Positions 63,864-64,000 of a DNA stretch of 64,000 bases are shown piece by piece. The notes under the pieces were generated by a model, which saw only the letters and a program-made list of their open reading frames with translations, was not told the DNA's origin and made no database searches. The DNA comes from Bos javanicus (Eukaryota; Chordata; Mammalia; Artiodactyla; Bovidae): positions 248,001 to 312,000 of the forward strand of contig NW_026893850.1 of assembly GCF_032452875.1 (NCBI RefSeq). Reading direction: 5' to 3'. The position numbers and the translations under genes are program-made. Within the stretch, counting starts at the first letter, position 1; every line of letters begins with the position of its first letter.

Positions 63864-64000
63864 CCTGATCATGTGACTCTGCAGGCACTGATCACGTGGC
63901 TGATCAAGTCCAGATCACGTGACTGAGCATGCACTGATCACGTGGCTATCATGCACTGATGACGTGACTGCGCATGTACTGATGACGTGCCTGTTCGGGC
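63864..64000 (+). repeat. E-box satellite of monomer 7, cut by window end
   Basis: The first 137 bp of the satellite tract. It starts CCTGATCATGTGACTCTGC, with the first E-box changed to CATGTG. The array evidently continues past the window. Confidence 0.85.

Larger units (their letters stand above)
54648..64000 (+). repeat. Right array: tandem LTR-PBS-leader-satellite monomers
   Basis: Seven LTRs on the plus strand, each followed by PBS, leader and E-box satellite. Monomer starts measured at the PBS are 1,393, 1,345, 1,563, 1,368, 1,566 and 1,411 bp apart. No gag, pro, pol or env sequence is present, so these are not proviruses but a satellite whose repeat unit includes the 5' end of a retroviral element. 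The type (TG...CA ends, lysine-tRNA PBS) suits a beta-like (ERV2/class II) endogenous retrovirus. Confidence 0.88.

Noticed and set aside
54648..64000. Intact or defective provirus
   Set aside because: No gag, protease, polymerase or envelope similarity in any frame; each leader is followed by satellite. No polypurine tract was recognised before the LTRs.
1..64000. Assembly artefact as the cause of the regular HORs
   Set aside because: Copies differ by many private substitutions and indels and by nested, ordered rearrangements, which is unlike simple duplicated contigs. Collapse or misjoins at single points (for example 12,906-14,386 or 54,648) cannot be excluded from sequence alone.
1..64000. 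tRNA, rRNA or telomere repeats
   Set aside because: No cloverleaf with A and B boxes, no rRNA-like stretch and no TTAGGG array was seen on either strand.

Overview
The window is 64 kb of mammalian-type satellite DNA with no protein-coding gene that I can support. It is two tandem-repeat arrays joined at about 54,648. From memory, the basic 23-bp unit (begins ACTGATCACGTG, ends ATCATGC) resembles the 23-bp prototype of the bovine 1.706/1.711a satellites, and bovine satellites are also known to carry an LTR-like insertion. I therefore favour a bovid pericentromere or centromere; this is inference and was not checked against a database.

Left array (1-54,647). It is built of 22/23-bp units that nearly all carry the palindrome CACGTG (an E-box) and one or two TGATCA sites. 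About every 0.6-3 kb this is interrupted by a 194-243 bp block beginning TGTGCC and ending CAGGC (21 type A, 15 type B, 6 type C). The blocks define higher-order repeats (HORs): about 3.03 kb in 776-12,905 and again in 15,164-20,512; about 4.33 kb in 24,808-33,461; about 5.4 kb in 38,774-49,102. The stretch 1-6,174 recurs about 14.35 kb downstream. Homogeneity falls towards the right, and 49-54.6 kb is the most degenerate.

Right array (54,648-64,000). Each monomer (1.35-1.57 kb) is: an LTR of about 605 bp with a TATA box; two bases; an 18-base site matching the lysine-tRNA(3) retroviral primer-binding site (PBS) at 17 of 18 positions; a leader of about 240 bp; then 0.48-0.7 kb of E-box satellite in place of gag-pol-env; then the next LTR. 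Monomers pair into a dimeric HOR of about 2.93 kb. The first LTR is 5'-truncated and forms the join with the left array.

The two arrays are related. The left blocks are the leader of the right array without LTR and PBS. The join is explained by a deletion from the first six bases of the LTR (TGTGCC) to just past the PBS (GGGACC), with a CC microhomology. The leader itself is ten degenerate 23-mers arranged as 46-bp dimers, and they run without loss of register into the E-box satellite. The simplest reading is that the retroviral leader and the 23-bp satellite share one ancestry. This is the observation most worth following up.
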